Positions 1-8,777 of a stretch of DNA of 64,000 bases are shown piece by piece. Within the stretch, counting starts at the first letter, position 1. Each line of letters begins with the position of its first letter. The stretch comes from VFJJ01 sp031362415 (GTDB lineage: Bacteria; Actinomycetota; Acidimicrobiia; IMCC26256; VFJJ01), in contig JANLSK010000056.1 of the NCBI GenBank assembly GCA_031362415.1, positions 31,774 to 95,773 of the forward strand, written 5' to 3'. The translations under genes were made by a program, and so were the position numbers. Below the pieces are notes generated by a model that searched no databases, had not been told where the DNA came from, and saw nothing but the letters and a program-made list of their open reading frames with translations.

Positions 1-465
1 GACCTCGCGACCCACCGAGCGGGCGCGATCGAACAGGGAGGGGACGAGCTCCGGCGGATGTTGCAGATCGCCATCGATCACGCAGATCCAGTCGGCCCCG
101 GTCACCCGCAGCCCGTCGACGACCGCGCCACCGAGCCCGCCCCAGCGTTCCCCGGGGCGCCGGTGCACGCACCAGATCTCGCCATCCCAGGTCGATCGCA
201 CGTCTTCGATCGCCGCCGGGGTGTCGTCATCGGAGTCGTCGACGAAGAGGATCTCGCACACCACGCCGTCGTCCCGCACGTGCTCCAGGGCCCGGCCGAG
301 GCGCCCGACCAGGGTCGCGACATTGCCCGCTTCGTTGCGGGTCGGGACGATGACCGCGAGGGTGAGACGGCGGGTCGGAAGCGGCGGGATGGCCGGCCGC
401 AACGGCGGCGTCGCAACGGGCGCCTGGGTGGGGTTCGCAGCGGCGATGTCGTGTTCGATGGCCAT
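1..465 (-). CDS. Family 2 glycosyltransferase, C-terminus cut by window edge
   Basis: 155 codons are visible and the gene runs off the left edge. After a Pro-rich leader of about 35 residues comes a GT-A fold start: VIVPTRNEAGN (nucleotide-sugar strand), then FVDDSDDDT, then DGDLQHPPEL carrying the metal-binding DxD-like motif. This order matches polyprenol-phosphate (dolichol-phosphate-like) mannosyl/glucosyl transferases, which move a sugar from a nucleotide donor to a membrane lipid carrier. The ATG at 465 follows a gap shared with the divergent acyl-CoA synthetase gene. The acceptor cannot be deduced, and it is unknown whether a membrane domain follows. Confidence 0.82.
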   Translation of the reverse strand, partial: MAIEHDIAAANPTQAPVATPPLRPAIPPLPTRRLTLAVIVPTRNEAGNVATLVGRLGRALEHVRDDGVVCEILFVDDSDDDTPAAIEDVRSTWDGEIWCVHRRPGERWGGLGGAVVDGLRVTGADWICVIDGDLQHPPELVPSLFDRARSVGREV

Positions 466-492
466 GGTCCCGTCCGTGGGTGCGCAGCGTGG

Positions 493-504
493 GGTTGCGC
501 AACC
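493..504. promoter_or_regulatory. Perfect 12-bp palindrome between divergent genes
   Basis: GGTTGCGCAACC is a perfect palindrome in the 97-bp gap between the divergent glycosyltransferase and acyl-CoA synthetase genes. Position and symmetry fit a dimeric repressor operator (for example TetR-like), but no regulator gene is adjacent. Such a short GC-rich palindrome could be chance. Confidence 0.3.
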
Positions 505-562
505 ACATCGTCGGCCGGGGGGCCCGAGGATTAACGGCTGGACAGGTGCCATACTGCCGAGC

Positions 563-2299
563 ATGCCGACAGAGGGCCTCAACTTCGCCGATTTGTGGGA
601 GAACATCGCCGATGCCGTGCCCGACGAGCCGGCAACCGTCCACGGTTCGCGGCGGCGCACGTGGCGGGAGTTCGACGACCGGTCGTCGCGTCTGGCCGAG
701 GTGCTCCGGAGCAGCGGTCTGGGCCCGGGCTCGAAGGTCGCGTGCTACCTCCACAACTCCGATGCCTACCTCGAGACGCTCTTCGCCACGTTCAAGCTCA
801 GGGGCGTGCCGGTGAACGTGAACTACCGCTACGTGGAAGGTGAGCTCGCCTACCTGCTCGACAACTCCGACGCCGAGGCGGTCGTCTTCGATGCCGACCT
901 CACCGACCGGGTGGCGGGCGCCCGAAGCGGCGCCCCCATGCTCAAGGTGGCGCTGTCGGTGGCCGCCACCGAGGGCCCGACTCTTGGAGAGCCCACGCCC
1001 ACGCACCCGGTTCCCGGGTGGGCGCTCGACCACGACCGCGCCCTTGCCGGGGCCGATCCGATGCCGCGCATCCACCGTTCGGACGAGGATCAGCTCTTCC
1101 TCTACACCGGCGGCACGACCGGGATGCCCAAGGGTGTCATGTGGCGTCAGCGCGAGCTGCTCGAGCTCTTCTTGCCGCTCGTCGCGCTGTACGGAGCCTC
1201 GCCGCCGGCCACCAACGAAGGCGCCGGCGAGATGGCGCGGTTCCTGCGCGAGAGCGCCAACGTTCCCCGGCACCTCCCGGCAGCTCCGCTCATGCACGGA
1301 ACGGGCCAGTTCTCGACACTGCAGCATCTCTCGTTCTCGGGCTCGATCGTCACGCTCACGCCCCGCCACTTCGATGCCGACCATCTCTGGCGGATCGTGC
1401 AGGCCGAGCGCGTCCGTACGATCGCCATCGTCGGCGACGCCTTCGCGCAGCCCATGCTCGACGCCCTCGACGCCGCCGTGGAACGGGGTGAGCCCTACGA
1501 CCTCTCGTCGCTCTACATCATCATCAGCTCGGGCGTCATGTGGAGCGCACCCGTCAAGCAGGGCCTGCAGCGCCACGGCTCGATGATCCTCTTCGACAGC
1601 CTGGGATCGAGTGAGGGCATGGGGTTCGGAGCAGCCATCGTCGCTCCGGGCCAGGACGCCCCGACGGCGCGGTTCACCGTCGGCGATCAGGCCTGCGTGC
1701 TCGCGGCCGACGGTCGACGGATCGATCCCGGCTCAGGTGAGGTCGGCGTGCTCGCCGTTGGCGGCCCCCTGCCGCTCGGGTACTACAAGGATCCCGACAA
1801 GACCGCCACGACTTTCCCCGAAGTGAACGGCATCCGCTACTCGATCCCGGGCGACTACGCGACCCCCGAGGCCGACGGTTCGATCACCCTCCTGGGGCGG
1901 GGCTCGGTGTGCATCAACACCGGAGGCGAGAAGGTCTATCCCGAGGAGGTCGAGGAGGCCCTGAAGGAGCATCCGGCGGTGCTCGACTGCACCGTTGTCG
2001 GTGTCCCCGACGAGCGGTTCGGCCAGGCCATCACGGCGGTGGTCTCGTTCGTGGCCTCATCCCACGGGGAGCGGCCAACTGACGCCGAGGTGCTGGCCTC
2101 GGTACGCGCCCGGCTGGCCGGCTACAAACGTCCTCGCCATCTCGTGATGGTGCCCGAGGTGCGGAGGGGTCCCAACGGCAAGGCCGACTACGCCTGGGCC
2201 AAGCAGGTGGCACTCGCCGCGCTCTCTGGCCCCGGTCCCGGACCCGGTTCCGGCCCCGACCGTTCCATGGCCTCCGGTGGAGCTCCCCGTGGCTCCTGA
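563..2299 (+). CDS. Acyl-CoA synthetase (FadD-type, ANL superfamily)
   Basis: 578 residues. It should activate a carboxylic acid to acyl-AMP and then acyl-CoA. The ANL signature YTGGTTGMPKGVMW lies near residue 180, the C-terminal hinge/adenylate region contains GRGSVCINTGGEKVYPEE, and the catalytic lysine of the C-terminal domain is in NGKADYAW (about K540). The N-terminal stretch VNVNYRYVEGELAYLL is typical of actinobacterial FadD proteins close to those acting on long-chain or steroid side-chain acids, but the substrate cannot be fixed from sequence. I chose the ATG at 563 because the open frame upstream of it lacks family similarity. The C-terminus ends in a Gly/Pro-rich tail and overlaps the next gene by 23 bp. 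Confidence 0.93.
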   Translation: MPTEGLNFADLWENIADAVPDEPATVHGSRRRTWREFDDRSSRLAEVLRSSGLGPGSKVACYLHNSDAYLETLFATFKLRGVPVNVNYRYVEGELAYLLDNSDAEAVVFDADLTDRVAGARSGAPMLKVALSVAATEGPTLGEPTPTHPVPGWALDHDRALAGADPMPRIHRSDEDQLFLYTGGTTGMPKGVMWRQRELLELFLPLVALYGASPPATNEGAGEMARFLRESANVPRHLPAAPLMHGTGQFSTLQHLSFSGSIVTLTPRHFDADHLWRIVQAERVRTIAIVGDAFAQPMLDALDAAVERGEPYDLSSLYIIISSGVMWSAPVKQGLQRHGSMILFDSLGSSEGMGFGAAIVAPGQDAPTARFTVGDQACVLAADGRRIDPGSGEVGVLAVGGPLPLGYYKDPDKTATTFPEVNGIRYSIPGDYATPEADGSITLLGRGSVCINTGGEKVYPEEVEEALKEHPAVLDCTVVGVPDERFGQAITAVVSFVASSHGERPTDAEVLASVRARLAGYKRPRHLVMVPEVRRGPNGKADYAWAKQVALAALSGPGPGPGSGPDRSMASGGAPRGS

Positions 2300-2906
2300 G
2301 CGGCTGCCGATGTTCCCTCTCGGGAGCCCGCTCGTGCCCGGCATGGGACTGCCCCTGCGGATCTTCGAGCCCCGCTACCGGGCCATGACCGTGGAGGTGC
2401 TCACCGGCTCGGGCGAGTTCGGCGTCGTGCTCATCGAGCGGGGCTTCGAGGTTGGTGGCGGCGACATCCGCTTCGACGTGGGCACCATCGCTCGGATCGT
2501 GCGGGCCGGCGAGACGCCCGACGGTCAGTTCGCGCTCGAGACCGTGGGCACCGAGCGGATCCAGGTTCACGAATGGCTGTCCGAGGATCCATACCCGCTG
2601 GCGATGGTCGAGCGGCTCGCCGATCCGCCAGCGGGGCCCGATGCCCCGACGGCTCGGCACGAGGTCGGACGGCTGCTGCGGCGGGTCCTGGCCCTGCGAT
2701 CCGAGCTCGGGCATCCCTCGCCCGACGTGGATCTGCACGACGATCCGGCCGTGGCGTCGTGGCACGCCGCCCTCGTCGCCGGCCTCGGCCCGCTCGACGT
2801 TCAGCGGCTCCTGGGCCTACGCGGTCCCGACGAGCGGCTGGCGGCGGTGGCCGAGAACCTCAAGGAGCTCGGTGAGGTCCTGGAGATGACGTTGCGGGCC
2901 GGCTGA
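2277..2906 (+). CDS. LON peptidase substrate-binding (PUA-like) domain protein
   Basis: 209 residues with a GTG start inside the end of the acyl-CoA synthetase gene, so probably translationally coupled. The N-terminus LPMFPLGSPLVPGMGLPLRIFEPRYRAM is the hallmark of the stand-alone LON N-terminal domain. The ATPase and protease parts of Lon are absent. These small proteins are widespread in actinobacteria and their role (substrate binding or adaptor) is not established. Confidence 0.88.
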   Translation: MELPVAPERLPMFPLGSPLVPGMGLPLRIFEPRYRAMTVEVLTGSGEFGVVLIERGFEVGGGDIRFDVGTIARIVRAGETPDGQFALETVGTERIQVHEWLSEDPYPLAMVERLADPPAGPDAPTARHEVGRLLRRVLALRSELGHPSPDVDLHDDPAVASWHAALVAGLGPLDVQRLLGLRGPDERLAAVAENLKELGEVLEMTLRAG

Positions 2907-2933
2907 GCGATCGCGGCTGGTAGGTTGCCCGCC

Positions 2934-3065
2934 ATGGACCCCGAGGACGCCTCCCAGGACGCTCGTGACGCTCACGATGCCCGTGATCTCGACGGGCGGG
3001 TCTCGGAGCTCGAGGCCGCCGTGGCTGCCATCGAGGCCGACCTGCACGCCGTCGAGACCGACTGA
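2934..3065 (+). CDS. Small acidic coiled-coil protein (43 aa)
   Basis: A short open frame between the LON-domain gene and the MoaD-like gene. The product is Asp/Glu/Ala-rich. Its second half (RVSELEAAVAAIEADLHAVE) has heptad hydrophobics spaced for a short coiled coil. It stays collinear with its neighbours, 27 bp after one and 12 bp before the other, which supports co-transcription. No clear Shine-Dalgarno is seen. Function unknown. Confidence 0.5.
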   Translation: MDPEDASQDARDAHDARDLDGRVSELEAAVAAIEADLHAVETD

Positions 3066-3077
3066 CCGGGAACCGGC

Positions 3078-3320
3078 GTGGCTCGACTGCTCCTGTTCGC
3101 CCAGGCCCGGGAGATCGCGGGACGGTCGTCCGACGACGTGGCCGGCTCGACGGTGGCCGAAGTGCTCGCCGCGGCAGTGGCGTCGTACGGCGACGTGTTC
3201 GCGACGCTTCTGGAGTGCTCCCGGGTGTGGGTGAACGGCGACGAACCGCACGACGGTCTCGCCACCGTGGTGGGCGAGACCGACGAGGTGGCCATCATCC
3301 CCCCGGTGAGCGGCGGCTGA
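3078..3320 (+). CDS. MoaD/ThiS family sulfur-carrier protein
   Basis: 80 residues from a GTG start, ending in the diagnostic Gly-Gly (PPVSGG). It has a beta-grasp pattern (RLLLFAQAREIAG, VWVNGD, DEVAIIPPVSGG). Such proteins are adenylated and thiocarboxylated at the terminal glycine to donate sulfur for molybdopterin, thiamine or other pathways. No moaE, moeB or thi gene is near, so the pathway is undecided. MoaD-like is the closest fit because of the EVAIIPPVSGG ending. Confidence 0.88.
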   Translation: MARLLLFAQAREIAGRSSDDVAGSTVAEVLAAAVASYGDVFATLLECSRVWVNGDEPHDGLATVVGETDEVAIIPPVSGG

Positions 3321-3335
3321 CCGGAGGTCGGAGCC

Positions 3336-4061
3336 TCAGCCGAGCACGATCGCGTTCAGGATGATGAACACGACGAGCAAGACGCCGCCGGCGATCAGCG
3401 TGTCCTTGTGGGTCTCGAGCATCTTCTTGGTGGGCCCGGGGCCCGTGCCCTGGATGAGGCCGAGGGCGTTGGCCTCGAAGGCCCCGACGATCACGACCGT
3501 GAGGATGAACCAGATGGCCCGTGCGCCGCCGCCCGGCTGTCCCCCGGTGTAGTTGCCGTGGCCGGCCGCGATCATGAAGAAGAGCATGGTGATCGACAGC
3601 AGGGTGTTGGTGCGGGACGCCAGCAGTGCTTTGCGACCGGCCGGGGCGGCGGCCGGGTCGGGCTCCTGCCCACTGGCCACACGCTCGGCGTTGGCGATCA
3701 CGACCTGCTGGTTGGGCCAGATCACCATCCACACGTTGTAGAACATCACCAACGCCATGATGATGCCGGCCAGCAACGCACTGCCCTGGGGGCGCTTCCA
3801 GTACAAGCCCTGCTCTTCGACCGTTCCGATGATCAACACGCCGAACGCCACCGTGGCCACGGCCGCCCACCGGAACCACCAGAGGGCCTTGACGGCCAGC
3901 TTTCGGATGGCATCGGTGCGAGCCGGGGCCTCCATCTGGGCGAAGGCCGGTACCTGCACCAGGTTGAAGTAGTACAGCAACCCGATCCACGCGATACCGG
4001 ACAAGACGTGACCGTATCGGAACAAAACGCTGTACAACCCGAACTTGTTGAAGAGATCCAT
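3336..4061 (-). CDS. PuuD-like (urate hydroxylase N-terminal type) membrane protein
   Basis: 241 residues with seven or more hydrophobic segments. RYGHVLSGIAWIGLLYYFNL near the N-terminus and FYNVWMVIWPNQQVVIANAE resemble the membrane domain of PuuD-type urate oxidases (Urate_ox_N family), where the His would lie near a membrane-embedded cofactor. The C-terminal cytochrome c domain of full PuuD is missing. No purine genes are nearby, so urate oxidation is not supported here. Call it a PuuD-family membrane protein of unknown substrate. It converges with the MoaD-like gene. Confidence 0.7.
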   Translation of the reverse strand: MDLFNKFGLYSVLFRYGHVLSGIAWIGLLYYFNLVQVPAFAQMEAPARTDAIRKLAVKALWWFRWAAVATVAFGVLIIGTVEEQGLYWKRPQGSALLAGIIMALVMFYNVWMVIWPNQQVVIANAERVASGQEPDPAAAPAGRKALLASRTNTLLSITMLFFMIAAGHGNYTGGQPGGGARAIWFILTVVIVGAFEANALGLIQGTGPGPTKKMLETHKDTLIAGGVLLVVFIILNAIVLG

Positions 4062-4261
4062 GCACTCCCCCTGGTGAGACCCTCAGAAACTGGCGGCACA
4101 CTATCGCCGTCGCGTGCCGTGCGCACGGTTCGGTCATCGAGCCCGCGTTGTCGAGGGGCCCCAGGCCGGCTACGGTGATGGTCGGCCGGTCCACGGACCG
4201 GCCTTCGCATGCTCCAACCGCTCCACCGAGACACCGGCAGCGCCGCAGCATCTGAATACCT

Positions 4262-5527
4262 ATGACGAACCTCCGACGTTCCTTTCGCTCGGTCGCCGTC
4301 GTCCTCGCCGTGGTGCTCGCTGGAGCGCTCCCAGCCGATGCAGGGACGAAGGAAGACTTCGAGGCCGCTCAGGCCCAGGTCGCCGCGCTGCGAACCGAGG
4401 CGGCGGAGGCCAACCAGCGGGTACAGGACGCCTATGCCCGCCGCGACGAGCTCCAGGACCAGATCGACGCCGTGAAGGCCGACATCGCGGCCACCCAGCA
4501 GCGCGTCGACGAGCTCCAAGCCCGAGCCGACGATCGTGCGGTCACGGCCTACGTGAGCGGTGCGATCTCCGGGGTCGCCGCGCTCGACGTCGATTCGATC
4601 ATGGATTCCGCCCGGCGCACGACCCTGCTCGGGAACCTGGCCTCGGAAGACGCCAACGTGCTCGACTCCCTCACGGTGGCCAACGACGATCGGGAGGCCC
4701 AGGAACGGGCGCTCGAGGCACTCGAAGCCGAGCAGGTCGACATTGCGGCCACGCTCGAGACCGAGGTGGCCGAGGCCCTGGCCAAGCTGGCAGAGGCCCA
4801 GGCCCTCGAGGCTGAGATCGAGCAGAAGTACCAGGCCGAGCTGGCCGCCTACCGAGCCGCGGTCGAGAAACGGCTTCGGGAGGAAGAAGCGAAGCGCGCG
4901 GCCGAGGCTGCAGCCCGAGAGCAGGCCCGGCGAGCGGCCCAGCGGGCCGAACGTGAGCGTCTCGCCGCCGAGAAGGCCGCCAGCGACGCCACCAGCACCA
5001 CCACCACGACCGTCGCCCCCACGGGGCCCGACGGCAGCACATTGCCGCCCACCACGGCTCCAGCCGGCCCCACCGGCACCGGCACCGGTGGCGGCGCCAA
5101 CACCGTCACCGGCACCACGACTGACGGCGACTGGTTGCCGACCACCGCATGGTCGTGCCCGCAACCGGGTTCCGCCTTCTTCAACTCGTGGGGCGCGCCC
5201 CGCTCGGGCGGGCGGCGACACCAGGGCGTCGATCTGATGATCGCCGAAGGCAGCCCCGTCATCGCGGTGGTCGGAGGGTCGGTGAGTCACCGAAATGGGG
5301 GGCTCGCCGGGGTCGGGGCCTGGCTGAACGGCGACGACGGCAACACGTACTTCTACGCCCACCTGCTCGAAGACTCGGTCACCGACGGCCGGGTCGAGCG
5401 GGGCGCGGCGTTCGCCAAATCGTCCGACAGCGGCAACGCCCGAGGTGTGCCCCACACCCACTTCGAGATCCACCCCGGCGGCGGCAAGGCCGTCAACCCC
5501 TACCCCGCCGCCGCCGCGTACTGCTGA
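4262..5527 (+). CDS. Secreted coiled-coil M23 (LytM) peptidase-like protein
   Basis: 421 residues. A signal peptide (about residues 1-27, ending ADAG) is followed by a long Ala/Glu/Arg-rich coiled coil (about 30-240), a Thr/Pro/Gly linker (about 245-300) and a C-terminal LytM domain. The zinc and catalytic motifs HQGVDL, YFYAHL and HTHFEI look intact, so it may cleave peptidoglycan cross-links. The architecture resembles EnvC/RipA-like division hydrolases or activators, acting in the cell envelope. A T-run immediately follows the stop. Confidence 0.88.
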   Translation: MTNLRRSFRSVAVVLAVVLAGALPADAGTKEDFEAAQAQVAALRTEAAEANQRVQDAYARRDELQDQIDAVKADIAATQQRVDELQARADDRAVTAYVSGAISGVAALDVDSIMDSARRTTLLGNLASEDANVLDSLTVANDDREAQERALEALEAEQVDIAATLETEVAEALAKLAEAQALEAEIEQKYQAELAAYRAAVEKRLREEEAKRAAEAAAREQARRAAQRAERERLAAEKAASDATSTTTTTVAPTGPDGSTLPPTTAPAGPTGTGTGGGANTVTGTTTDGDWLPTTAWSCPQPGSAFFNSWGAPRSGGRRHQGVDLMIAEGSPVIAVVGGSVSHRNGGLAGVGAWLNGDDGNTYFYAHLLEDSVTDGRVERGAAFAKSSDSGNARGVPHTHFEIHPGGGKAVNPYPAAAAYC

Positions 5528-5635
5528 TTTTTTTGGGGCGGGCCTCGGGCCTCCGGCCATCCCGCCGGTGTGGTTCGAGGGGGGTGCGGGGGCCGGTAAC
5601 GTGGGGGAACCTGTCCGGCTGCCCGGAGCTCACTG

Positions 5636-6151
5636 ATGCCGATCACCCGTCTCGAACGTATTCGTCAAGCCGACTACCTCGTCGACCTCGAAAGCCGATC
5701 CACCGACGACCTGCGGCGCATGCGCGACGACTGCGTCGAGCTGGAGACCGAGGCCAGCTACCTGCGCCGCATGGCCCAGGGGCGCATCGACATCCTCCGC
5801 TCCGAGCAGACCCGCCGGGAAGCGGGCGAGGGCGGCTCGCTCGACGGGCTCATCAACGATCTGCCCCGCATCCTGGCCGGCGACGCACCCCGATCCGATG
5901 CCACCCACAGCCGCATCCCGGCGCTGATGGGCCCCCCCGAGACCGAGGAGCTCCGAGGGCTGTTCCCCGAGCTCAACGGCGACGCGACCCTCGCCAACGT
6001 GCCCTCCTTGTCCGATCCCGACCTCGATGGGGCCCTCGAACGCTTCGGCGAGGCCGAACGGGCGGTGTCGTCCATCCGGCGCGAGCTCCACGGCGTGATC
6101 GACGCCATCGAGGCCCAGCTCACCAAGCGCATCCAGGCTGGCGTCGAGTAA
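5636..6151 (+). CDS. rsiG: RsiG-like c-di-GMP-binding anti-sigma factor
   Basis: 171 residues predicted as two long helices joined by a linker. Helix 1 carries E37-S41-R44-Q48-D52, exactly the E(X)3S(X)2R(X)3Q(X)3D signature known for RsiG, the c-di-GMP-dependent anti-sigma of WhiG in Streptomyces. Helix 2 carries a near copy, E141-S145-R148-H152-D156, with His for Gln. Having one motif per helix matches the Streptomyces architecture. No sigma factor or cyclic-dinucleotide enzyme is in the window, so the partner is inferred. The gene lies between a secreted peptidase and mshA. Confidence 0.8.
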   Translation: MPITRLERIRQADYLVDLESRSTDDLRRMRDDCVELETEASYLRRMAQGRIDILRSEQTRREAGEGGSLDGLINDLPRILAGDAPRSDATHSRIPALMGPPETEELRGLFPELNGDATLANVPSLSDPDLDGALERFGEAERAVSSIRRELHGVIDAIEAQLTKRIQAGVE

Positions 6152-6282
6152 CACCGAACGGCGCCGCACGCACCGGGCGCGTCAGATGCACCAATTGCCG
6201 GGAATCGAACGGCGTGATCGACGGTTCAAGCGAACGGCCGCCCGGGATCGGACGGGTCCGCCTCGCTAGCATCCGACGGATT

Positions 6283-7518
6283 ATGCCCGTGAGTCGTCTG
6301 GCCATCGTGAGCTTCCACACATCGCCGCTGGCCCAGCCGGGCATCGGTGACGGTGGCGGCATGAACGTGTACGTCGATTCCCTGGCCCGGGGTCTGGCTC
6401 GTGCTGGCGTGCACTGCGACGTGCTCACCCGGGCCGAGGCCTCGGGCCAAGATCCGGTCGTCGAGGTCGAGCCGGGGTACGTCGTGCGCCATCTGCGGGC
6501 CGGCCCGCTCCGCCCGGTGCCCAAGGAAGAGCTGCTGGGCCTGGTCCCCGAGTTCACCGACCGGATGGTCGAGCTGTACCGCCGCGACGATCGCCTCCGG
6601 CCCGATCTTCTGCACGGCAACTACTGGCTCTCGGGCCTGGCGTCGCACCGGGCCAAGCACGAGCTCGACCTGCCCATGGTGGCGACCTTCCACACCCTGG
6701 CCCGGGTCAAGGCCGAGACCGCGGCCGCTGACGAGCCCGAGCTCCGGGCCCGCAGCGAGGCCGAGATCGTCCGCTGCAGCGATCTCATCCTGGCCTCGAC
6801 GCCCGAGGAGGCCGACCAGTTGGCTTCGTTGTACGACGCCGACCGGAATCGCATCGAGATCGTGCCCCCCGGCGTCGACCATCACGTCTTCCGGCCTGGC
6901 GATCGGCGGGCGGCTCGGACCATGCTCGGCCTCGATGGGCGCAACGTGGTGCTGTTCGTCGGTCGTATCCAGCCTCTCAAGGGTCTGGAGCTGGCGGTTC
7001 GGGCCTTCGCCCAGATCGCCCGGAACGACCCGTCGGCCGTCCTGGTGGTGATCGGGGGTCCAAGCGGCGCCGATGGACCGGCCGAGCTGGCCCGGGCCCA
7101 GGCCGTCGTCACCGAGCATGGGCTCAGCGCCCGCGTCCAGTTCCATCCTCCGCAGCCCCACGAGCGCCTCGTCACCTGGTATCGGGCTGCCGACGTGTGC
7201 CTCGTCCCCTCGCGGGCCGAGTCGTTCGGGCTGGTCGCGCTGGAGGCTGCCGCCTCGGGCACCCCGGTGGTCGCCGCCGCCGTCGGCGGTCTGCGCTCGA
7301 TCATCCACGACGGGCTCACGGGTGTGCTCGTCGACGGCCGCGACCCGGCCGACTTCGCTGCCCCGCTCGAACGCCTCCTGCGCGATCCCGAGCGCCGGAT
7401 CGAGATGGGACTCAGCGCCGCGGCCTCGGCCCGTCGATACTCGTGGGACATGACGGCCGTCCGGCTGCGTCGTCTCTACGCCGACGTGATCGCCCGAACC
7501 CCGGTCCGATGCTTCTGA
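6283..7518 (+). CDS. mshA: D-inositol-3-phosphate glycosyltransferase MshA
   Basis: 411 residues, GT4 fold. It should transfer GlcNAc from UDP-GlcNAc to inositol 3-phosphate, the first step of mycothiol synthesis in the cytosol. Family marks: IVSFHTSPLAQPG then DGGGMNVYV near the N-terminus, HGNYWLSG, FVGRIQPLKG at the start of the donor domain, and the E-x7-E motif in ESFGLVALEAAASGTPVV. The downstream ybjN overlap reproduces the mycobacterial mshA neighbourhood. A possible -10 (TAGCAT, 6267-6272) lies just before the ATG, so the mRNA may be nearly leaderless. Confidence 0.93.
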   Translation: MPVSRLAIVSFHTSPLAQPGIGDGGGMNVYVDSLARGLARAGVHCDVLTRAEASGQDPVVEVEPGYVVRHLRAGPLRPVPKEELLGLVPEFTDRMVELYRRDDRLRPDLLHGNYWLSGLASHRAKHELDLPMVATFHTLARVKAETAAADEPELRARSEAEIVRCSDLILASTPEEADQLASLYDADRNRIEIVPPGVDHHVFRPGDRRAARTMLGLDGRNVVLFVGRIQPLKGLELAVRAFAQIARNDPSAVLVVIGGPSGADGPAELARAQAVVTEHGLSARVQFHPPQPHERLVTWYRAADVCLVPSRAESFGLVALEAAASGTPVVAAAVGGLRSIIHDGLTGVLVDGRDPADFAAPLERLLRDPERRIEMGLSAAASARRYSWDMTAVRLRRLYADVIARTPVRCF

Positions 7519-7955
7519 GCCACGAGGCCCAGGAGACTCGGGCCCATCAGCTGCTCGTCGAGTACCTGGAAGGGACGATCGCCCGGGAGCCCTGGATCCA
7601 GCACGTCGAGCACGATCCCGAGCTCCGCCGCTGGTACGTGCGCTTCGGCTGCGACGGACGCGACGCCGCGACCATCTCCTTCGACCTTCACCAGCGCACG
7701 CTCCGCTACGAGCTGTACTTCCTTCCTGCGCCCCCCGAGCCCCGGATCGAGCTGTACGAGTGGCTCCTCCGGCGCAACCACGGCCTCTATGGCGCCCGGT
7801 TCTCGCTCGGCCCCGACGGCGACGTGTACCTCACCGGCCGGGTCGCGCTCGAGCACCTCGACGCCGTCGAGCTCGACCGGATCATCGGTGTGCTCTACCA
7901 GCTCACCGAGACGTGGTTCCAGCCCGCCATCGCCCTGGCGTTTCGGCGGGAATGA
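7509..7955 (+). CDS. YbjN domain-containing protein
   Basis: 148 residues, starting inside the last codons of mshA (10-bp overlap), so coupled to it. The alpha/beta pattern (WYVRFGCDGRDAATISFDLHQRTLRYELYFLP, then HGLYGARFSLGPDGDVYLTGRVALEHLD) is that of the YbjN family, which has a type III-chaperone-like fold. The same gene follows mshA in mycobacteria. Function is unknown, possibly a chaperone-like partner. Confidence 0.85.
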   Translation: MLLSHEAQETRAHQLLVEYLEGTIAREPWIQHVEHDPELRRWYVRFGCDGRDAATISFDLHQRTLRYELYFLPAPPEPRIELYEWLLRRNHGLYGARFSLGPDGDVYLTGRVALEHLDAVELDRIIGVLYQLTETWFQPAIALAFRRE

Positions 7956-8108
7956 CCGTTTCGCAGGCCTGAGCGGAAGGCCCGGGTTGGCGCGACGCGA
8001 GGTGTCGTTCCGACGACGCCTGCGATGGTGCGCCGGGCGTGTCACGGGGACTACCGTGTCAGGTACAGCGATCGGAAGCCGGCTGTCATGAGGCCATCAG
8101 GTCAGGGC

Positions 8109-8126
8109 TTGTGAGCGTGTTCACGA
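8109..8126. promoter_or_regulatory. Putative Rex operator upstream of the b6f-like operon
   Basis: TTGTGAGCGTGTTCACGA matches the Rex consensus TTGTGAA-N4-TTCACAA at 12 of 14 specified positions, with the correct 4-bp spacing. It lies about 115 bp upstream of the first gene of the quinol:cytochrome c reductase operon. A rex gene is present at 19808-20557. The exact promoter is not obvious; a weak pair (TGTCAC / TACAGC) lies some 40 bp upstream of the site. Confidence 0.6.
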
Positions 8127-8239
8127 GCGCCCGGGGCAACCGACCCGAGCGCAGAGCACCCTGCGCCGAGATACACACGAGAGGGAGGCGACTCCATGGG
8201 GCGATGTGAGCGGGAGAGCGCCGAGGTGGGGTGCCTGCG

Positions 8240-8770
8240 ATGAGCACGCTGCTCGCGATCAAGATCGAGATCACCTGGGACACCATCAACCCCGTGCAGT
8301 GGTCGGGGCCGGCCACTCGCCTGAACGTCTCGATCATCCTCCTCGTGCTCTTCGTGGCCGCGTTCATGGGTATCATCAAGCGCAAGCCCAAGCCCGAGAC
8401 CGAGGCCACGTGGGCCGGCTCGATGGCCTTGGCCGTGCTGGTGTTCGCCGGCATGATGCTGGGCTACGGCGTGGTTCCCCACGAGTGGCTCACCTATGCC
8501 GACACCATCTTGGAGTGGAACGACGACAAGTTCCTCTTCCAACACACAGACAACGTCCCCACCGACTTCACGCTGCGGGCGCTGCGCGACATCGTCGCCA
8601 CCGTGATCTACGTGGTCGTGCTCGTCGGTAACGTCGTCATGTTCGGCATGTGGCAGAAGCGCCCCACCGCCGCGGCACTGGCCGCCTCCCAGGCCAAGGC
8701 CGTCGAGGGTGGCGGCTCCCGTCCCGGTGGCATGTCCCGCTTCGGCCGTCCCATCACCAAGAAGGCCTGA
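8240..8770 (+). CDS. Membrane protein, first gene of the cytochrome b6f-like operon
   Basis: 176 residues with three predicted transmembrane segments (about 30-48, 62-82, 125-147) and a basic Gly-rich C-terminus. I chose the ATG at 8240 because a GAGGTGGGG Shine-Dalgarno precedes it; a GTG lies three codons upstream. I do not recognise a family. It is followed after 7 bp by the ferredoxin gene, and all genes to 14171 run the same way, so it is probably a subunit or assembly factor of this respiratory complex. Confidence 0.8.
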   Translation: MSTLLAIKIEITWDTINPVQWSGPATRLNVSIILLVLFVAAFMGIIKRKPKPETEATWAGSMALAVLVFAGMMLGYGVVPHEWLTYADTILEWNDDKFLFQHTDNVPTDFTLRALRDIVATVIYVVVLVGNVVMFGMWQKRPTAAALAASQAKAVEGGGSRPGGMSRFGRPITKKA

Positions 8771-8777
8771 GCGCCTC

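Noticed and set aside
5527..5560. T-run after the M23 peptidase gene as an intrinsic terminator
   Set aside because: The T-run (5527-5533) comes before, not after, the GC-rich inverted sequence, so it does not fit an intrinsic terminator on either strand.
3833..5560. Long minus-strand frame opposite the M23 peptidase gene
   Set aside because: Composition is typical of antisense high-GC frames (Gly/Arg/Val rich, no domain), while the plus strand encodes a full signal peptide, coiled coil and LytM motifs.
6187..6210. tRNA-like T-arm (minus strand reads GTTCGATTCCCGGCAATTGG)
   Set aside because: It resembles the 3' part of a tRNA or an att site, but the T-stem does not pair in the proper register, and no anticodon arm or matching acceptor strand is found within 80 bases.
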